Origin: Cantharellus purpuraceus
Lineage: Eukaryota; Basidiomycota; Agaricomycetes; Cantharellales; Hydnaceae
Reading direction: 5' to 3'
DNA: 64,000 bases
Assembly: GCA_025174535.1 (NCBI GenBank)
Contig: JALBUN010000001.1
Span: 2,976,001-3,040,000, forward strand
In this document: positions 25,182-36,069 of the stretch, piece after piece
How positions within the stretch are numbered: the stretch's first letter is position 1
Layout of the letters: each line of letters starts with the position of its first letter
Notes under the pieces: generated by a model
What the model saw: only the letters and a program-made list of their open reading frames with translations
What the model was told of the DNA's origin: nothing
The model's database searches: none
Position numbers and translations under genes: made by a program

Positions 25182-25886
25182 ATGTCCGCATCTCAGAAAA
25201 TTCAGACCCATCCAACTGTCCTCCAGGCTCAGGACAAAGCCAGTTACTACATTAGCCAGCTCGATAAGGAGGTTAGTCATAAAATTTGATTGATTTTTCA
25301 TCTATCTGGTTGATTTATGTTGGCCTTTATTTTATCCAGCTGACAAAATATCCTATCTTGAACCAATTTGAGCAAAGGACGCAAGTTCCCAAGACATACG
25401 CTGTTCTCGGCACGGTTACTCTTCTCACCCTTCTCATCTTCATCAACCCACTTGCAGCGCCCATTTCAAATCTCATCGGATGGGGTTTCCCTGCTTACCT
25501 CTCCTTCAAGGCGCTCGAGACCCCTCAGCATCAGGATGACATGCAGTGGTTGACATATTGGATTGTGTTTGGCTTCTTCACCTTCCTCGAAAGTTTCGCT
25601 CTACGACTTGTGCTCTACTACTTCCCCTTCTACTTTGCCTTCAAGACCGTGTTCGTTATTTGGCTCCAGCTTCCTGCCTTCAAGGTGAGTTTTGATGTAA
25701 TACCGTGTGATGCGGTTTCCGAATACCCTTGGACGATAACAGGGTGCCACTAAACTCTACCTTACACTTTTGAGGCCGGTTCTCGTCGGTGGTAGCAATC
25801 GCATGACAACCACCACCAGCACTTCCACTGCCACCGCTGACGAGCTCCGTTCCAAAGTCAATGATGCCAGTACCTCAGGCATCTAA
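25182..25886 (+). CDS. YOP1: ER-shaping reticulon-like protein Yop1 (REEP/DP1/HVA22)
   Basis: Membrane-curving protein that stabilises tubular ER. Three exons, 25182-25271, 25340-25684, 25743-25886; 192 aa, a typical length. The TB2/DP1/HVA22 domain is plain: a YISQLDKELTKYPILNQFE amphipathic start, hydrophobic hairpins (TYAVLGTVTLLTLLIFINPL and LIGWGFPAYLSFKALE), then DDMQWLTYWIVFGFFTFLE and a final hydrophobic hairpin. The C terminus after KLYLTLLRPVL is Ser/Thr-rich. The first exon ends at GTTAGT, a less common donor. The start ATG gives the family's normal short N terminus. The gap of 193 bp to OST5 is the shared promoter. Confidence 0.95.
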
Positions 25887-26357
25887 TCGCCTCTATCGCT
25901 TTCCTGGACGTTTGTATGTCGCTGCGCCCGAGAAACGAAGCGTAGATGGTACCTCGCACCTCACTTTAATTACATTGCTACGGAACGCTCTTGTTTCCCT
26001 CTTTTGATGCATGCGTCAATGATTTTCGTACTGGTGTGTATATTGAATCACGAATGAACATGAGCGCAATGGCCGAGATGTTTTAGCGGAAGATCCAAGA
26101 AGCCATGGACCTGGCGTAGCTGTGGGAGAAAATAGGACAGGCGCTATTTGGGTGTCCTGCTGTTTTGGAACTTTTATGGTTTGATCACGAACCTGGGTGT
26201 GCCGGTATAGGAAATAGACCTTTCGGTCCCTGTCGGAACATGTGAGGTGGCAGTAGTAGACAATCACTTGATCTTCTGCCATCGTATCCTGCTTTTGACC
26301 TCGACGACATTGCATGGTCCACCCCTCTGACCGTAGCGGCACACGTCACTAATAGCA

Positions 26358-28679
26358 ATGGACGAGAAGCACGACGGTAGTGATGACTCCTCATCGTATC
26401 GAACCGGTCCGTACGATCGTATCTATGAACGTCCGAAAGGCTTCAGAGGATTTTACCAGCACCCAACAACGCAGGTATGCATCTCTCTACTCTTCGAGAT
26501 CTAAGCCTAAATGCATGTGCCTAGATATGCATGCTCGGTATGTTGTCATTAATGAACCAAGCAGTAAAGCGTGCTCATTGTTTTTATCGCGTGCATATGC
26601 TAGGTTTCACGTGCTTCATGTGCCCGGGGCTCTTCAACGCGCTCAACGGCCTGGGGTTGAGCGGTCAAGTCGATAGTAAAGTCTCAGCTAACGCAAATTC
26701 TGCACTGTATACGACCTTTGCATTTGGCGCGTTCTTCGCCGGGTGTGTGCTCAAGCTAGTCTTATTCGGTCTTTGGCGTGTTGAGCAAGACTTAGATCGA
26801 TCAACAATAAACTTGGCAGTCGCGTGACTCTGATCTTGGGAAGCATTGGGTACTCGATGCATATTGGAAGTTACCTGTGCGTTCGCAATATCTTTGCCGG
26901 CGCCAGAAGATCGCTTATTGCTGCTCTTTTAGAGCATTGAATATCCACAAACATGCTGGCCCTTTTGTTATTGCTTCGGGTGGGATTCTTGGGATATGCG
27001 CAGGTTTATTATGGTCTGCGCAAGTGAGTGACAACACGTTTGAAGTCATACTATTTAATATTTGCTCTTTAAACAGGGCAGCTTGATGTTGGCATATCCG
27101 ATAGGCTAGTAACAACCACATATCATCTGGAGCCGTTGACTGATATCCGAGCAGAGAGTCAGAAAGGCTTGTATATCGGGCTATTCTGGAGTATCTTCAA
27201 TCTAGGCGGTGTGGTTGGGGCGGCCGTACCACTTGGTCAAAATATAAGTTCAAAGGTGTGTTACAATACGAATCTTTACAAACCACAACTAATGGTAACT
27301 CAGACGAATTCCGTCAGCAATGGCACTTACGTACGTTGATGGCTTTCTGGACGGTAGCTTGAAAATTAAGAAATTCTTTACAGATCGGCTTCGTCGTGCT
27401 CAGCATCCTTGGTGTCTTGATACCACTTCTAATGACCGACCCCAACAAGATGATCCGAGTCGACGGTACCAAAGTCACAACTCCACGGCACCCGAGCTGG
27501 AAGACCGAGTTTTACTTTTTATGGGTAGCACTTCGAACAGACCCATTGATCCTCATGCTCTTCCCACTTTTCTTTGCCAGTAATTGGTATGTCTTCTCTT
27601 TGTCTGAGTGCCTGCGTAGCGGGTTGATTAACTACATACCTTACAGGTTCTATACCTGGCAGGTAAGTTGGTGTTCCGGTTCAAGTAGTGGCAATTTTAA
27701 ACTGCCATGCTAGTTTAACGACTATAACGGCGTTCTGTTCAACATCCGAACGCGTAGCTTGAACAACTTTTGCTACTGGCTTTCGCAGATCGTTGGTTCG
27801 CTCATGATCGGTGTGCTTCTTGATCAAGGACGGCTTACACGTCGCACGCGTGCCTTCCTTGGATGGATTGTACTTTTGATTATGGTCTTCGTGGTGCACA
27901 TATGGGCATATATCTACCAGAAGTGAGACCTACTACCCGTATACCCCATTCCGGGCAATCGCTGACCACATGCCTTTGTTAGGGAGTATACCAGGGAATC
28001 CACTGCAGCAGGGAACCCCGGCTTTGTGAAGATGGATTTCAAGGATAAGGGCTATCCTGCTAAGGCTTCGCTATATATTGTATGCGGTACGTGATCTCCT
28101 CTGAATGTAGTTACTTCGCCTTATCCTTTCGATAGGTATGCTCGATGCCATGTGGCAGACGGCAGCATACTGGATGATGGTACGCCAAGAATATGCAGTA
28201 TTCTGGACATAGTGTGAAGTTCTTCACAGGGCGCTATGAGCAATGATCCCGCCAAGCTAGCTCACTTCACTGGTTTCTGTCTGTCCTTCTTTCACTTGCA
28301 CATATCCTGGCTATTCACATACCCTGTTCTATAGACAAGTCTCTTCAATCTGCAGGAGCTGCGGGAGTTTGGCGCGCGGATGCGGTAGGGGTTGCGTAAG
28401 TCATCTTGTATCTGTTGCAGACAGCTTGCTGACTTCTGATCCCCCTTATAGATTTATGAGCATTTTCGCATCGACATGGGCTCTACTAGTGGCCGGTCTC
28501 GTTTTTGCCTTGCCCATGCTGTACTGGCGCGTTTATAACACAACATTGGATGAGGATACAATGTAAGTCAATGCTAATTGATAAATCACTTGTTGTCTGC
28601 TAACTTGGTTAGTAGGACACGAATGGGTGACGAGGGGCGGATCGAGTCTCTACCTGACATGGTCTCAGACCAGAAGTGA
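26358..28679 (+). CDS. UNC93-like (DUF895) major facilitator membrane protein
   Basis: Multi-pass membrane protein of the UNC-93/MFS type, common in fungi; substrate unknown. I count 17 exons: 26358-26474, 26525-26537, 26604-26742, 26796-26876, 26933-27023, 27077-27108, 27159-27255, 27304-27330, 27384-27586, 27647-27662, 27714-27922, 27983-28086, 28136-28179, 28230-28278, 28335-28395, 28452-28562, 28613-28679, giving 486 aa with the frame closed. Recognisable blocks: GFYQHPTTQ, FTCFMCPGLFNALNGLG, NKLGSRVTLILGS, GLLWSAQGSLMLAYP, QKGLYIGLFWSIFNLGGVV, PRHPSWKTE, FFASNWFYTWQFNDYN, ARSLNNF region, and AHFTGFYKSLQSAGAAGVWR. Exons of 13 and 16 nt occur. The intron at 27109-27158 is the least certain, because it gives YPIGYQKG where the family usually has YPTE-QKG. 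The last acceptor has two AGs three bases apart (28612 and 28615). Confidence 0.9.
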
Positions 28680-28974
28680 TACCATGGCTTCCGATTGTGA
28701 TAGATGTTCATGCTTGTGTTATTATGTTTTGTTGTGGAATTAGGGACGAAACGACTGTACGACAAGGGATTGTTTTGTGCTACTTACCGCGCAGTCATAC
28801 TAAATGTAAAATGAATGAAATGTAATCAGCGAATACAAAGATTCCGATCGCCCTCCTGACTCGCGTTCAAAACGTGTAAAGCCACTGTGCATGGGAATCG
28901 TGTAACAGGTGCCACAATACAATTGAACAGGGTATATATAGAGTACGCGATGGTCGAGGTGAGGAGAAAAAGTG

Positions 28975-30982
28975 TTAAAATATAGTAGCAAGTGAACCAC
29001 TGTCATCGTCTGGGCCGGGGCGTTGTGCCGCAAGTCGCGCAGCAGCTTGTCCTACGGCATTGTTCTTCCCAAATGTGAATCCAACCCAAACGCCTCTTCC
29101 GAAAGGCTCCTCTTTCTCCTTCACTCGCTCTACGTGCTTCTGCTTCTCCTTTACTTCGGCATATTTGGCCATGTCTTCCAACGAGGTGAAATCGTCGTAA
29201 TACCCGGTGTCAATCTCAGAATCCAGCGAAGGTACAAACGGAGCATCGCGGTCACGAAGGGCATTCCATTGTACGTCCGCGAAGAATGGATGAGCTTTGA
29301 GATGCGTGAGGGTCGTGAAACGTGCGGTTGAATGTGCAATCAATCTGGGAAATGACCCTAGTTTAGATCGATTTGACCAGGTGGGCATCCCCAGCTATCT
29401 CACCTTGTCACGGCATCCCAGGCAATATCAGTAAGGTTGAAAATCAAATCCTCCGGCTTGTCATACTCGGGTCGTCTGAGGACCTGAGACCAGTTCTTCA
29501 GGTTGGTCCAAGTTTCTTCCGGCGTCCCTCCAGAGAACGGCGGGAAGCCGGCAAGAAATTCAAACAAGATGCAACCAAGTGACCAATAGTCAACTGAATA
29601 AGTGTAGGGTTTGCCACGCAGGACCTCGGGCGCCATGTAGTCCGGTGACCCCACAATAGAATCGGCATAGCGTGGATCGGCTTGTCGCATGGAGCGATAC
29701 AAAGATCTACGTTCCATCGTACTACGATGAACGGGCTGGTTATCCTTCACTTTGTCAAGCTATAGGCATCTCATGAGCCACGCATGCAACGTGATGCCAT
29801 TTGTTGCTGCATACCTTGACTTTGAGAGACTCAATGCGTTTTGGATTCAACGCGCCTGTTGCGAGTCCAAAGTCGGTCAATTTCACATGGCCAGTGCTGT
29901 CCACAAGGAAGTTCTGCAGCCATATGGTCAGCGCTTGAGCACCACATGGGGTGTGATCTCACTTCGGGCTTTAAGTCTCTATGAATGTACCCCAACTGGT
30001 GGAGTTCGTTGACACCCGCAAACATTTCAGAGATGTAGAACCGAGCATGTTCTTCCTTGAGTACGCCCGAATTGTTTAGTAACGTACGAAAGTCGCCGCC
30101 TGGGACATATTCCATCGCCAGGTAGACATGCTGAGCATCTTGGAAGGCATATAACAAGCTTACGAGCCAAGGCGTCTTAGTAGCAGTTAATATGTCGCGT
30201 TCCACAAGAACATGCCGGACCTTTTGTCATGTTAGTTGGAAATTTCAGTCACGCGTTTAGAAGACGTATACCTCATCCATCTTGAATAGTGTCCTTTTCC
30301 GCATCTTCTTGAGAGCACATACTTCGCCGGAGTCTTGTTTACGGGCCAGAAATACCTCACCATATCCACCCTGACCGACTTGTGCGATGATATGGAATTG
30401 ATCGACTTTGAGCTTTGTGCGGCGACGGCGGAGAACGACTCGCTCCCGTCCAATATACGACTTGAACTCGGAAGCATATTCCGTAGCATTTAATTTACGA
30501 GCGGCTGTATCTTGGTCAAACTTGGCACGGCGTTCTTTGCGAGCTGCCAGATAGCCCAGAGTCTGAAAGTAGTAATCAAGGAAATCTGCGTCATGACCGT
30601 CCAACGATGTTCACATCAAGCATCAGAAATAATTGCCCTCACATAGTTGAGCAACAGTGGCCTTGCGTTTGACTTCAGGGCTCTCGATCAGCTCCAGTTC
30701 CCAAAGCTTCATCCCTGATTTAACCGTCGCCCCACCAGCTCTGGCGGTCTCCATTCTAACATCGTTTAGAGTGTTATTGTCCATGATGGGAAGGCCTGAT
30801 GTGGGCCCACTGCGCGCAGCATGTGCCATGAAATTCTTTGAAGTGAGATTTTTGGCCGTGTTCATGTGCACGTCACTGCTATAGGCATAACCAACAGGGG
30901 GCCGAGTAAAAGTTGGAGGTGCGGGTCTGCGCTTTGGTGACGAAGGCGGTGGAAGTTCTGGCTGTGAACGACCGGTAAGCAT
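28975..30982 (-). CDS. DBF2: Mitotic exit / septation kinase Dbf2 (Sid2 type)
   Basis: AGC-family NDR-type Ser/Thr kinase acting at the end of the mitotic-exit or septation-initiation network with a Mob1 partner. Exons 30982-30643, 30585-30272, 30220-29963, 29913-29815, 29759-29404, 29344-28975; 578 aa. Seen: the N-terminal Mob-binding region (FLDYYFQTLGYLAARKERRAK), glycine loop GQGGYGEV, VCALKKM with the ATP lysine, HRDLKPEN, DFGLA, a long NDR-type insert before the activation segment GSPDYMAPEVL, DYWSLGCILFE, and the C-terminal hydrophobic motif VWVGFTF. The start at MLTGRSQPELPP gives a short disordered N terminus. The T-loop Ser lies in ADSIVGSPDY. It is divergent from SPC25 across about 117 bp. 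Confidence 0.94.
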
Positions 30983-31099
30983 GATGAGCGTAGAGACAGA
31001 AGAAGCGACGAGGTGCAACACACCTCTCAAACTTTGAAGATGTAGGTCCCTTGTTGGTACTCACACATGTCACGTGACCAACGCGTTCTTGCTCCCACC
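30983..31099. promoter_or_regulatory. Bidirectional promoter DBF2/SPC25 with E-box and MCB-like site
   Basis: Between the two start codons lie TCACGTGA at 31070-31077 and AACGCGTT at 31080-31087, the latter containing ACGCGT, the MluI cell-cycle box bound by MBF-type factors. Both flanking genes act in mitosis, so joint cell-cycle control is plausible. This is inference from motifs only. Confidence 0.55.
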
Positions 31100-32045
31100 A
31101 TGTATGCGCGCGCACCACAGCACGTCTCGCTCGCGACCATCTTGGCATCACCCCATCCGACTATCGACCTTGAGCTAGAGGCGTATGAACAGTCGTCACG
31201 ACTTTTCTTGGATGCAGTCATCAAGTACACCACCCGTGCCGTCGAGGAGATCTCTCGGCGCCGGGACGCAGACGCCAGCCGGATACAGAAGGATGCTGAA
31301 CGCAAGAAGACTATGGAGATAGATATAGCAGAATGCAAAGAAAAGGAGGTCCAGTTGCTCAAAGGTACGCGCTGTGTCTAGCACAAGGTGCACATCACCC
31401 ATTTGTGCTAGTTTTGGAGCGAGAGCAGACAGAACGCAAAGATTCAGAGAGTTCTGTTGGTGCTCTCAAACGACAACTCTCCTCCATCAAGGAGAAGTGC
31501 AACACAGTTGACATAGAAATTGACCAAGTCAAAGCTGCAATTGCAGCTTTACGTAAAGGTGACAAGCGTCGAGTTTGTTGGCGATATATTTACTAATGTA
31601 AATATGTTTCAGAGCGCAAGAAAGAAGGAAAGGTTCTAGAGAGTCAGGCTGGATATCAAGAACTTGAATTGAAGGGACTCGAGAGCAAATTGCACTGCAC
31701 CGTTGAAGGCGTGCAGAGTAAGAATTTACTGCATCCGACATAAACCGTGTCTGATGTGGATCTTTTAGAGGACGTACTCCTCGTGCGTTTCACACACCTG
31801 GACCCATCCGATGAATCTCGCGACTTTAGCATCGTGATTGATGTTTCTGATCCTGTTTACAAAGGTACCTGAACAATTCCATTGAGCATAGCGTCATCTT
31901 ATGATCTATGGTCGCAGTTCCTACAACTTCCCCCATGATACCTACCTTGCCCCTGCTTCTTGCTGAGCTGAACGAGACACGGGAGTTTTTCCGGTTCATC
32001 AAAAAAGTACGAAAAGCATTTGTAGAACTGGCCCAGGGCGTGTAG
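31100..32045 (+). CDS. SPC25: Kinetochore NDC80 complex subunit Spc25
   Basis: Subunit of the Ndc80 complex; with Spc24 it anchors the complex to the inner kinetochore. Five exons, 31100-31364, 31412-31558, 31613-31717, 31769-31864, 31918-32045, give 246 aa, the usual size. The N-terminal two thirds are a long coiled coil rich in Glu, Lys and Arg. The C-terminal globular domain shows LLVRFTHLDPSD, FSIVIDVSDPVYKV, LPLLLAELNETREFFRFIK and VRKAFVELA, typical of the Spc25 domain. An in-frame ATG at 31067 would add 11 residues. I chose 31100 because MYARAPQHVSLATIL resembles homologous N termini and because the E-box and MCB-like site then fall upstream. Confidence 0.92.
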
Positions 32046-32711
32046 CACAGACTTGGAGTTTACATTGTCATCCCTTGCTTGAACTAATGCATGATATCTT
32101 TATTATTGTAGTTTTGTGCATAATGACTGTAACATCTTACCTATCAAATATGCACTGAGTCATAAGTCTGAAGGATCTGTTGACCTTCGTCGTAATAGAG
32201 TAGGCTGAGCTGTAAGTCAATCGAATTGATATAAATGAGACGCTTTCACGATGTTCTTCAGAGCACGGGACGGTGCCTGAAGCAGAAAGGGCAGCAGTAG
32301 TCGATAGGACGGTAGGGACATTAACACTTGGCGTACTCTACGGAGCGCCCTGCATTAAGAGATGGAAAGCTCAATGATTTGCAAGTACACAGAATGATGT
32401 CGTCGAAGACATGGAACTAATATGTAGCCAAGCAAGACACCGTAGGCTGTAGCACGCTTCCACACGGCAGTGTAGGCCTTTGTGCAATGACGTTCTTTGA
32501 ACACCTCTAGCTCTAGTGCTAGATTCCGTGAGCTCGAAGGAAGGGTTAAGTGAGACCTATGAACAGCGTTAATGTGTGGTACCGCGAGGGTACTGTCAGT
32601 AACAAAGTTTGATACGGAGAAGCGGACTTGCAAAGTACATATTGGGTACCCGTCATCAACCTTTGGTGCACGCGTCCACACGGAGCCACAACCTGTCCGC
32701 CACTGAAGACG
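32046..32711. other. SPC25 / APC11 intergenic region
   Basis: About 670 bp with no supportable coding sequence. A minus-strand open frame at 32355-32777 overlaps the APC11 start and has no recognisable features. It presumably contains the SPC25 3' UTR and the APC11 promoter. Confidence 0.5.
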
Positions 32712-33191
32712 ATGAAGGTGACAGTGAAGCGCTGGCAGGCAATCGCGCAATGGCGTTGGGACACTGGTCAGTCCCACGACGAGCAGGACGGGGACGAGGA
32801 TGTGTGTGGGATATGCCGCGTCGCGTATGAAGGGTGCTGTCCTAGTTGTAAGATGCCTGGCGACGACTGTCCACTCAGTACGTGCGTTTTACGTGTTTTT
32901 CTTCTTGCTTGTATGGTCTTACTGGATGCAGTGTGGGGTGAATGTACTCACGTATTTCATATGCATTGCATTATAAGATGGCTAGGAACACTGGCGTCGA
33001 AGCAGCAGTGTCCAATGGATCGTCGTCCGTGGGGTATGTTCTCTTCGCCATTGCACTCTTGCATTGCCAACCCAGCCTGACACTTTTCTCTAGTCACAGC
33101 ATCCCAGCGTAAGGTAGCCACCAATCCCGCACTAGTGCCCACACCAGTACCAACGTCCGTACTTGAGGCGGTGGCTGTCACTCACACGTGA
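32712..33191 (+). CDS. APC11: Anaphase-promoting complex RING subunit Apc11
   Basis: RING-H2 subunit that, with Apc2, forms the catalytic core of the APC/C ubiquitin ligase. Three exons, 32712-32877, 32932-33033, 33094-33191; 121 aa. It begins MKVTVKRWQAIAQWRWDTG, the family N terminus. The zinc ligands are CGICRVAYEGCCPSCKMPG, CPLMWGECTHVFHMHC, RWL, and QQCPMDRRPW. The C-terminal tail after VTASQRK is about 30 residues longer than in yeast or man and is rich in Pro, Val and Thr. Introns of 54 and 60 nt split the RING at PLM and after PW. Convergent with the PSP1-domain gene, 255 bp between stops. Confidence 0.95.
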
Positions 33192-33446
33192 TTAATGCAC
33201 ATGCATCAAATCCACGAATTTATGTATTTGCATTACTGATACAATGAGTAATAATCTCGAGTCGAAGCGTTCAGTCGAAAGCAAAAAAAAGCAAAATGGT
33301 GTAATGAAAGGTGACACGGTAAACAGGACAAAAAGCGTCTTCATCGTACACTTGCAAGCACAGGAATCGTTTCGTCATGATAAAATGAAAATACCTCAAA
33401 TTTTTGCATATCTAGGACTTCATGGAAGGAAAGGAGAAGATCGGCC

Positions 33447-35701
33447 TCATTCTTGAGGGCCTTGCAAAGATGCCATCCAAATTCTTGTCTTGTACAACCT
33501 AGCCACACAAGGGTAAACAGATATCCAGAACCCTGACAGACAAGCACTTACCGGAACAATTCGCGTACGAGTTCACGGAAGTCGATCCGTTTTTCAGCGA
33601 TAAAATAAAATGTCAGTTTACGCCTGTCCCTGTAACCAATGTTAGAAAACAACGGAAGAAGTGTGATCGTTACTAATAGAATTACCATTGATACTCGGCG
33701 TCTACAACTTCCATTGGGAGTTTCTTTGCCCTAACCTTGCTCTGGCACAATTGAAGCGCTTTCAATTCATCCTGGGTCTTGGTTGCCAGCAACCTGAAAA
33801 AAAGTAAAGCCGTGACCACCGCTTCAAGTAAAGCGTGCTTACTGCGTGTCATGTGGCTGAGCCTTTCCATATATCCGCTTTGGGTTGATGTCACGCTTCA
33901 CAGGCTGACCGTCCATAAGGGCTGCAGCGTGCATAGCCTTTTGCGCCTGAGCCTTCTGGAACGCCTCGACTTCCGCCAGTGTAATGCTGTCATTGATAAC
34001 CTTGCCAAGGTCTTTCCCTCGGTCCGCCTCGACAATGACAAGGTCACCCGCATGGATATCATGCGCCCGTTCCGTCGTATAGAACAGGTCCGTTCTCCCT
34101 GCCTTGAACTCCACTATGAATAGCGGGCAAGATGGAGGAACAGCGTGCAATGGAACACCTTTTCCAAGATCGGCAAGTGTTGGCGACAGCGGTTCACGCG
34201 CCGAGGGCGGAGCAGACGACATATAGTTTTGAGAAGGGTAAACCCTTGACAGGGAATTTTGCAGGCCTGGCGACAGGGGCGATGCTACCGGGCTAGCTGG
34301 ACCCCCGAATGATGGAGTGCGCTGAGCATAGACGGGAGATGTTGACATGACACCCGTATTAGCATTTGGCGTGTTGGCATACGGCTGCTGCCCGTAGCGT
34401 GGGGCAGACGCTCCAGACGGGGAGAGGGATCCGGCAAAGTCCGTCTTGAGCTCTGATGGGTGTCGTGCAGGAGCTCCAAATGTGTTTGCAACATCGCTAC
34501 GAGGACTGGCAGAGGTAGCACGGTCACTCGCGCTAGTTGAGTCCAAGTGAGAGGATGGGCTGAACGATGCTCCTTTGTTAAATTCGACGGGACGCATGGG
34601 AAGATAGCGGCTGTTCGTGTTCGCCGAGTCAGGGGATTGCGAGAGCAAACTGCGTCCCTGAGGGAAATTGGGTAGAGAAGAAGGCTGGCTATGGGCACCC
34701 GACACAGTGAGAGTGTCCATCCCCATGCTTAACATGTTAAGGTCACTGGCAAGGTCTTCGTCGGAGAGGACATTACTATGGTATGGATTTTGAGGCAACA
34801 TAGAAGAAGTATTGTCGTCGTTGGCCGCACTCCCAGGTGCTTGGAAACCCACATCCCGACGAGGTTGGTAATAGCTCACGCTGTGCCTTCGGCTGGTAGA
34901 TCCACTGGCTCCACCCGAAGGATCATCCCTCTGACCGGGAGGCCCCATGGTGGGGCCGACCTGGTCACGAATGGCAGACCGGTCTCCAAGAAGAAGGATT
35001 TGATGTATGTCGCGCGTGAAGGGACTTATGTTCGAGATATCGGCGTTGGGATGTCCGCCACGGCCTGGTATGGCAGTAGGAGTAGAGGTAGTGTTGAGAA
35101 AGTTGGACTCTGGGGTACCCATCGCATTATTATAACGAGAGGAAGACGTGAGATAGCGCCCGTGCGGAGAAAAGTCGCGGGCCCAGTTCCTAGATAGCTC
35201 GGCAGAAGCCGGTTGAGAAACCAGAAGGGATTGAGAACGACTTCTGGTGCTGTCGGGACCATACTGTCCTGGATGGAGACGACCATTCAGAGGCATGTCG
35301 TCGAAGGACGAGAAGCTGTCGGACAGCGCCTCGGACTCATCGTCTTCAAAAGTGGAGGCAAAACGAGGATTGTCGCGCATAACAGAAAGAAAAGAGTTGG
35401 CGTGGGCTCTGTCCTGTGACGTGGAGAAGGAGGAAGAACGCGTGGGTACAGATTGAGGAAGTCCAAGAGACGGCGAATGGGACAGAGACGCGAGGCGCTG
35501 CTGCTGTGGCCACGCCGGTTGCTGCTGCTCTCCCATACCGTTGTGTACGCCGTAATTTAAGCTCACCAAGGGTGATGAAGAAAAGGGATCATTGGGATGA
35601 GGGGGCTGGCTGGCAGCCCGCTCACGTACAGCCTGGTGGTGGCCGTTGGTTGCGCCTTCGAAGAGCTGCCTGGACCTGCGGTCAGCGTCGTCGATCTGCA
35701 T
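33447..35701 (-). CDS. PSP1 C-terminal domain protein
   Basis: Exons 35701-33843, 33793-33686, 33629-33552, 33498-33447 give 698 aa. The first 500 residues are Ser, Pro and Asn-rich and look disordered. The C-terminal PSP1 domain (about residues 545-690) is clear: FIVEFKAGRTDLFY, GDLVIVEADRGKDLGKVI, then LPMEVVDAEYQWDRRKLTFY, FIAEKRIDFRELVRELF and YKTRIWMASLQG. In yeast Psp1 suppresses DNA polymerase alpha mutations and, with related proteins, associates with mRNA decay bodies; bacterial relatives include YaaT. The start is uncertain: the first ATG in frame is at 35701, but the preceding 60 bases after a likely acceptor at 35767 read as sensible protein. A GTATGT-to-CAG intron therefore probably sits in the 5' UTR or after an unseen first coding exon. 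Confidence 0.85.
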
Positions 35702-36069
35702 ATCAAAGCGGTCAGGATGGGTGAGGAGGAGGTTTCCGAGGTTCTGAAGGGCGGCCAGGATGGTAATGGGTCTGGAATAAACGACATCAATGTCAGAAAA
35801 AAAAAACAGGACAAGGCATGGAAACATACATTATTTCGGAGGAGAGAGCGGTTCGAGGAACGTCTAACGGGTGAAAGGTACAAGTCTAGGCAGACGAGAG
35901 GAAAGGGAAGAAGGAAGGAGACAACAGGCGAGGAACAGGCTAGCAGAAGTTAGCACAGGTGACCCATCACGCGCACAAGCCAAAGTCTCGTTTTCCCACA
36001 GTCACGCTTGTCACTGGCTCGCGTACTACAGCGACGCTGCTATTAGTTACTCCTGAACACACAGCTGCT

